Shown here: positions 62,806 through 64,000 of the stretch, one piece after another
Layout of the letters: each line of letters opens with the position of its first letter
How positions within the stretch are numbered: the first letter of the stretch is position 1
Assembly: GCF_019599145.1 (NCBI RefSeq)
Contig: NZ_CP080647.1
Coordinates: 4,650,001-4,714,000, forward strand
Direction: 5' to 3'
Origin: Streptomyces akebiae
GTDB taxonomy: Bacteria > Actinomycetota > Actinomycetes > Streptomycetales > Streptomycetaceae
Length of the DNA stretch: 64,000 nucleotides
Program-made: the position numbers and the translations under genes
Notes under the pieces: model-generated
Database searches by the model: none
Told to the model about the DNA's origin: nothing
The model's input: the letters and a program-made list of their open reading frames with translations, nothing else

Positions 62806-63687
62806 ATGGAACGACGCCAGCTGGAGTACTTCATAGCCGTCGTCGAGCACGGCGGATTCACCGCCGCGGCCCTTGCGCTCCATGTCGCCCAGCCCTCGCT
62901 GTCGCATGCGATCCGGTCCCTGGAGCGCGAATTCGGCGGCAGACTGTTTCACCGTCTCCCGCACGGCGTCGCCCTCACCGCGGCCGGTGAGGCGCTGGTC
63001 CGGCCGGCCCAGCAGGTCCTGCGCGACCTCTCCACGGCCAGTTCCCTGGTCCGGGAAGTCCTCGGGCTCAGCGGCGGCCGACTCGACATCGTTTCGCAGA
63101 CGACCCTTTCGGTCGACCCCCTGGCCGGCATGCTGGGGCGCTTCCACCGCGCGCATCCGCAGGTCTCCGTGCGTGTGGTCGACCCGGAGCAGGGACCTGC
63201 CGTGGCGCAGATGGTCGCGGCCGGGCAGTGCGAACTCGGTCTGGTGGACGCCTCGGTGACCACGGCGGACCTGCGTGGAGTCGACCTGCCGGAGCAGGAG
63301 ATGCACGTCGTACTGCCCGCCGACCACCCGCATCCGGCGGGCGACACCATCACCTCACGTGAACTGGTCGCACTGGACCTGATCGTGACCCCGCCGGGCA
63401 CCGAAACCCGGGCCGCGGTGGACGACGTGTGCGCCGCGCTGGGCGTCACGCCGCGGATAGCGGTGGAGACCGCGCACCGCGCGATGATCGTGCCGCTGGT
63501 CCTCTCCGGCGTAGGTGCCGCCCTGTTGCCGACCTCGATGGCCCAGGACGCAGCCCTGCACGGGGCCCGGATGCTGTCCCATCGGCCCCGGTTGCTGCGC
63601 CACGGCCGGCTGGTCTGGCGGTCGGGCCCGCTGTCTCCCGCCGCCCAGGCGTTCGTGGACCTGGCGGCCTCGCCCGCCCGGGACTGA
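62806..63687 (+). CDS. LysR-family regulator
   Basis: ATG at 62806, 293 aa. N-terminal winged helix (ERRQLEYFIAVVEHGGFTAAALALHVAQPSLSHAIRSLEREFGGRLFHRL) and a C-terminal periplasmic-binding-like effector domain (GGRLDIVSQTTLSVDPLAGML...GQCELGLVDAS...HVVLPADHPHPAG...GVGAALLPTSMAQDA). Full length for the family. Its target may be the next gene at 63909 or the upstream region. Confidence 0.93.
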   Translation: MERRQLEYFIAVVEHGGFTAAALALHVAQPSLSHAIRSLEREFGGRLFHRLPHGVALTAAGEALVRPAQQVLRDLSTASSLVREVLGLSGGRLDIVSQTTLSVDPLAGMLGRFHRAHPQVSVRVVDPEQGPAVAQMVAAGQCELGLVDASVTTADLRGVDLPEQEMHVVLPADHPHPAGDTITSRELVALDLIVTPPGTETRAAVDDVCAALGVTPRIAVETAHRAMIVPLVLSGVGAALLPTSMAQDAALHGARMLSHRPRLLRHGRLVWRSGPLSPAAQAFVDLAASPARD

Positions 63688-63759
63688 CACCTGCAGCAGG
63701 TATAGAAACCTTCTATTGCCTTCATTCAAAACCGGTTCACGAGAATTCAAGGCGCCTTG

Positions 63760-63787
63760 TTGACCGGCGTCGGCGGCGGCTGACACT
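63760..63787 (+). promoter_or_regulatory. Candidate promoter for the last, partial gene
   Basis: TTGACC at 63760-63765 and GACACT at 63782-63787, spacing 16. An AT-richer stretch lies just upstream. Confidence 0.3.
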
Positions 63788-63908
63788 TTGTCTGCATCGC
63801 GGGCCGAGATATTTCCGAGGTCGCTGAAGTCAGCCGTGTCACGCCGGTAGTTCGGCCGCGTCAAGAGGGCGTCACATTTCCCCGCCGGGTTCCGAATCGG
63901 AGAAATAG

Positions 63909-64000
63909 ATGAATGAGTTCGACGCCGGTCGGCACATACTTCCACGGCCGGACAACCGTCGGCCCCTGACGACCGCGATGGACGTCCACGACCAGGAGAC
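63909..64000 (+). CDS. Start of an unidentified gene, cut by the window end
   Basis: ATG at 63909 follows GGAGAA at 63899-63904. Thirty codons are visible (NEFDAGRHILPRPDNRRPLT...), open to the last base. Too short to assign a family. Confidence 0.55.
   Translation, partial: MNEFDAGRHILPRPDNRRPLTTAMDVHDQE

Overview
The window looks like chromosomal DNA of a Streptomyces or a close relative. The GC content is very high, GTG starts and four-base stop/start overlaps are common, and typical actinobacterial families are present: a WhiB-type protein, an XRE/DUF397/anti-sigma-kinase trio, HspR with HAIR operators, and FG-GAP, PA14/FnIII and GH43 secreted proteins. The backbone is conserved: hspR-dnaJ-grpE-dnaK, a membrane heterodisulfide-reductase-like Fe-S protein, dcd with a phosphoribosyltransferase, and tRNA-Gly(CCC).

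Layout. 0-5.2 kb: end of a TrbL/VirB6-like membrane protein and a tightly packed set of unknown genes. 5.3-7.3 kb: a WhiB-like/winged-helix reading frame and a small gene. 7.5-14.4 kb (minus strand): a packed operon running from a HerA/VirB4-type ATPase through an ADP-ribosyltransferase toxin and probable immunity gene, a type VII secretion-associated-like protein, a RelA/SpoT-synthetase toxin, a small gene and an alarmone-hydrolase-type HD protein. 15.0-19.0 kb: M48 protease, a VirD4-like protein without Walker motifs, and a frameshifted small gene. 19.1-21.7 kb: small regulators (tandem mini-GntR) and a Uma2-type nuclease. 22-26 kb: two PA14/FnIII secreted paralogues. 26-34.6 kb: heat-shock operon, a degenerate WecA/TagO-like protein and the Fe-S oxidoreductase. 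34.7-47.2 kb: lipoprotein, FG-GAP proteins, the XRE trio, a membrane NACHT NTPase, Yip1-like and other membrane proteins. 47.2-50.3 kb: dcd region, tRNA-Gly, and remnants of an integrase and an IS5 transposase. 50.3-56 kb: SpoIIE-type phosphatase sensor, DUF2182/DUF1326 pair, decayed genes. 56.9-60.8 kb: two secreted GH43-type proteins. 61-64 kb: MarR, an Old Yellow Enzyme remnant, a conserved small protein with twin palindromes, LysR, and the start of one more gene.

How the genes work together. The strongest candidate for a new system is the 7.5-14.4 kb operon. Two toxins with intact catalytic signatures are each followed by a probable protective gene, and the first toxin gene overlaps the gene of a HerA/VirB4-type motor. 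The alarmone-synthetase toxin with an alarmone-hydrolase neighbour is especially coherent. TrbL-like and VirD4-like proteins flank the operon, which suggests, but does not prove, a type IV-like export apparatus. Four secreted-protein genes share one promoter architecture, CAACC-N16-NGTC, which points to a common ECF sigma factor. Three genes (near 4.48, 18.74 and 20.43 kb) look broken by single-base shifts in or near C/G-rich runs, so sequence errors should be considered there.
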